This document shows positions 63,700-64,000 of a stretch of DNA of 64,000 nt, piece after piece. A model generated the notes under the pieces. The model did not search any database. It was given only the letters and a program-made list of their open reading frames with translations, and was not told the DNA's origin. Position 1 is the stretch's first letter; every line of letters starts with the position of its first letter. A program made the position numbers and the translations under genes. Source of the DNA: Tessaracoccus flavescens (GTDB lineage Bacteria > Actinomycetota > Actinomycetes > Propionibacteriales > Propionibacteriaceae); the NCBI RefSeq assembly GCF_001998865.1, contig NZ_CP019607.1, positions 930,001 through 994,000 of the forward strand, read 5' to 3'.

Positions 63700-64000
63700 T
63701 CCTCGAGGGTAAGGAACTGGTCGAGGAGCGCCTGGCGCACCTCGGGGATGACGGCTGCGCCCAGGTCGGCCGCGGCGATGTCCAGCACCTGGGCGACGGC
63801 CCCGATCACCTGCGCAAGCGTGAGGTCGCCGTCCAGGGCACCGAGCACCGCGGCCAGCGCGGTGTCGGCCTTGATCGCGCGCAGCAGGCCTACCCGCTGG
63901 CGGAAGATGACGTGTTCCGGATCGGCGGCACCGGGGCGTCCAAGGGTCTCCTGGTCGACATCGACGAGACGCGGCCGCGAGGCGAGCAGCTCACCCGTGG
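63696..64000 (-). CDS. C-terminal part of a probable class I SAM methyltransferase (DUF7059/DUF7782 type), 5' end outside window
   Basis: The last 100 residues of a gene running out of the window: RPRLVDVDQETLGRPGAADP, HVIFRQRVGLLRAIKADTAL, AVLGALDGDLTLAQVIGAVA, ending LDQFLTLEE. The (L)DGDLTLxQI..AVAxLL pattern followed by a short helix resembles the C-terminal domain of the actinobacterial methyltransferases that often lie near topA. Catalytic motifs are outside the window, so the call is tentative. Confidence 0.5.
   Translation of the reverse strand, partial: TGELLASRPRLVDVDQETLGRPGAADPEHVIFRQRVGLLRAIKADTALAAVLGALDGDLTLAQVIGAVAQVLDIAAADLGAAVIPEVRQALLDQFLTLEE

Overview
The window is GC-rich chromosomal DNA from an actinobacterium, most likely a member of the Propionibacteriaceae. 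That assignment is an inference from gene content, not from a database search. Supporting markers are Lsr2, ClpC, the bS22 mini-ribosomal protein, a mycothiol-dependent isomerase homologue, a PgsA-type CDP-alcohol phosphatidyltransferase, DUF3180 next to folK, a DUF2342 metalloprotease between tilS and dacB, and frequent GTG starts with 4-base start/stop overlaps. I see no prophage, IS element, CRISPR array or plasmid function. Most of the window is core chromosome with small accessory pockets.

Layout: (1) 1-6101, minus strand: system II cytochrome c maturation (ccsB partial, resB, ccdA, tlpA), a histidine phosphatase, a SUMT-like/HemD fusion, a glutaredoxin-like protein and bS22. (2) 6241-10950, minus: proC, asd, a fossil joining sialidase and sugar-binding-protein fragments, a CPBP protease, proline dehydrogenase and a sugar phosphate isomerase. 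(3) 11047-16111: a VOC protein, radA, a MerR-HEAT regulator, a convergent HEAT protein behind a MerR-type promoter, and disA. (4) 16145-19929: TPP riboswitch and thiamine ABC transporter thiBPQ. (5) 19858-22561: MFS exporter and DUF2871 protein under a divergent TetR gene with two matching operator-like sites. (6) 22588-24585: CDP-alcohol transferase, two DUF202 proteins, and a gene-poor stretch with a possible fossil. (7) 24586-28719: clpC, lsr2 and an orphan NuoD-like gene. (8) 28737-39095, minus: folK/B/P/E with DUF3180, ftsH, hpt, tilS, DUF2342 and dacB. (9) 39180-45665: ppa, a crcB pair, an RNA/DNA methyltransferase-like gene, sixA, amtB-glnK, a GyrI-like protein and an AlkZ-like glycosylase. 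(10) 45719-58791, minus: amine oxidase, tRNA-Thr, exported hydrolase, RicT, DoxX-like protein, holB, TauE with a cysteine leader peptide, tmk, a CYTH/CHAD-like protein and topA. (11) 58842-64000: a frameshifted membrane metallopeptidase, padR plus HAAS-like partner, an AlkX/YcaQ-like glycosylase, a frameshifted DinB-like isomerase and a methyltransferase tail.

The items most worth a second look are: the perfect 7-bp tandem repeat that breaks the metallopeptidase gene and would restore the frame at 1 or 4 copies; the 22-residue cysteine leader peptide and hairpin ahead of tauE; the MerR-HEAT regulator paired with a 19-bp-spacer promoter ahead of a HEAT-repeat gene; the orphan NuoD homologue lacking both quinone-headgroup ligands; a PII protein with Phe instead of Tyr at position 51; and a folB gene that appears to start at ATC.
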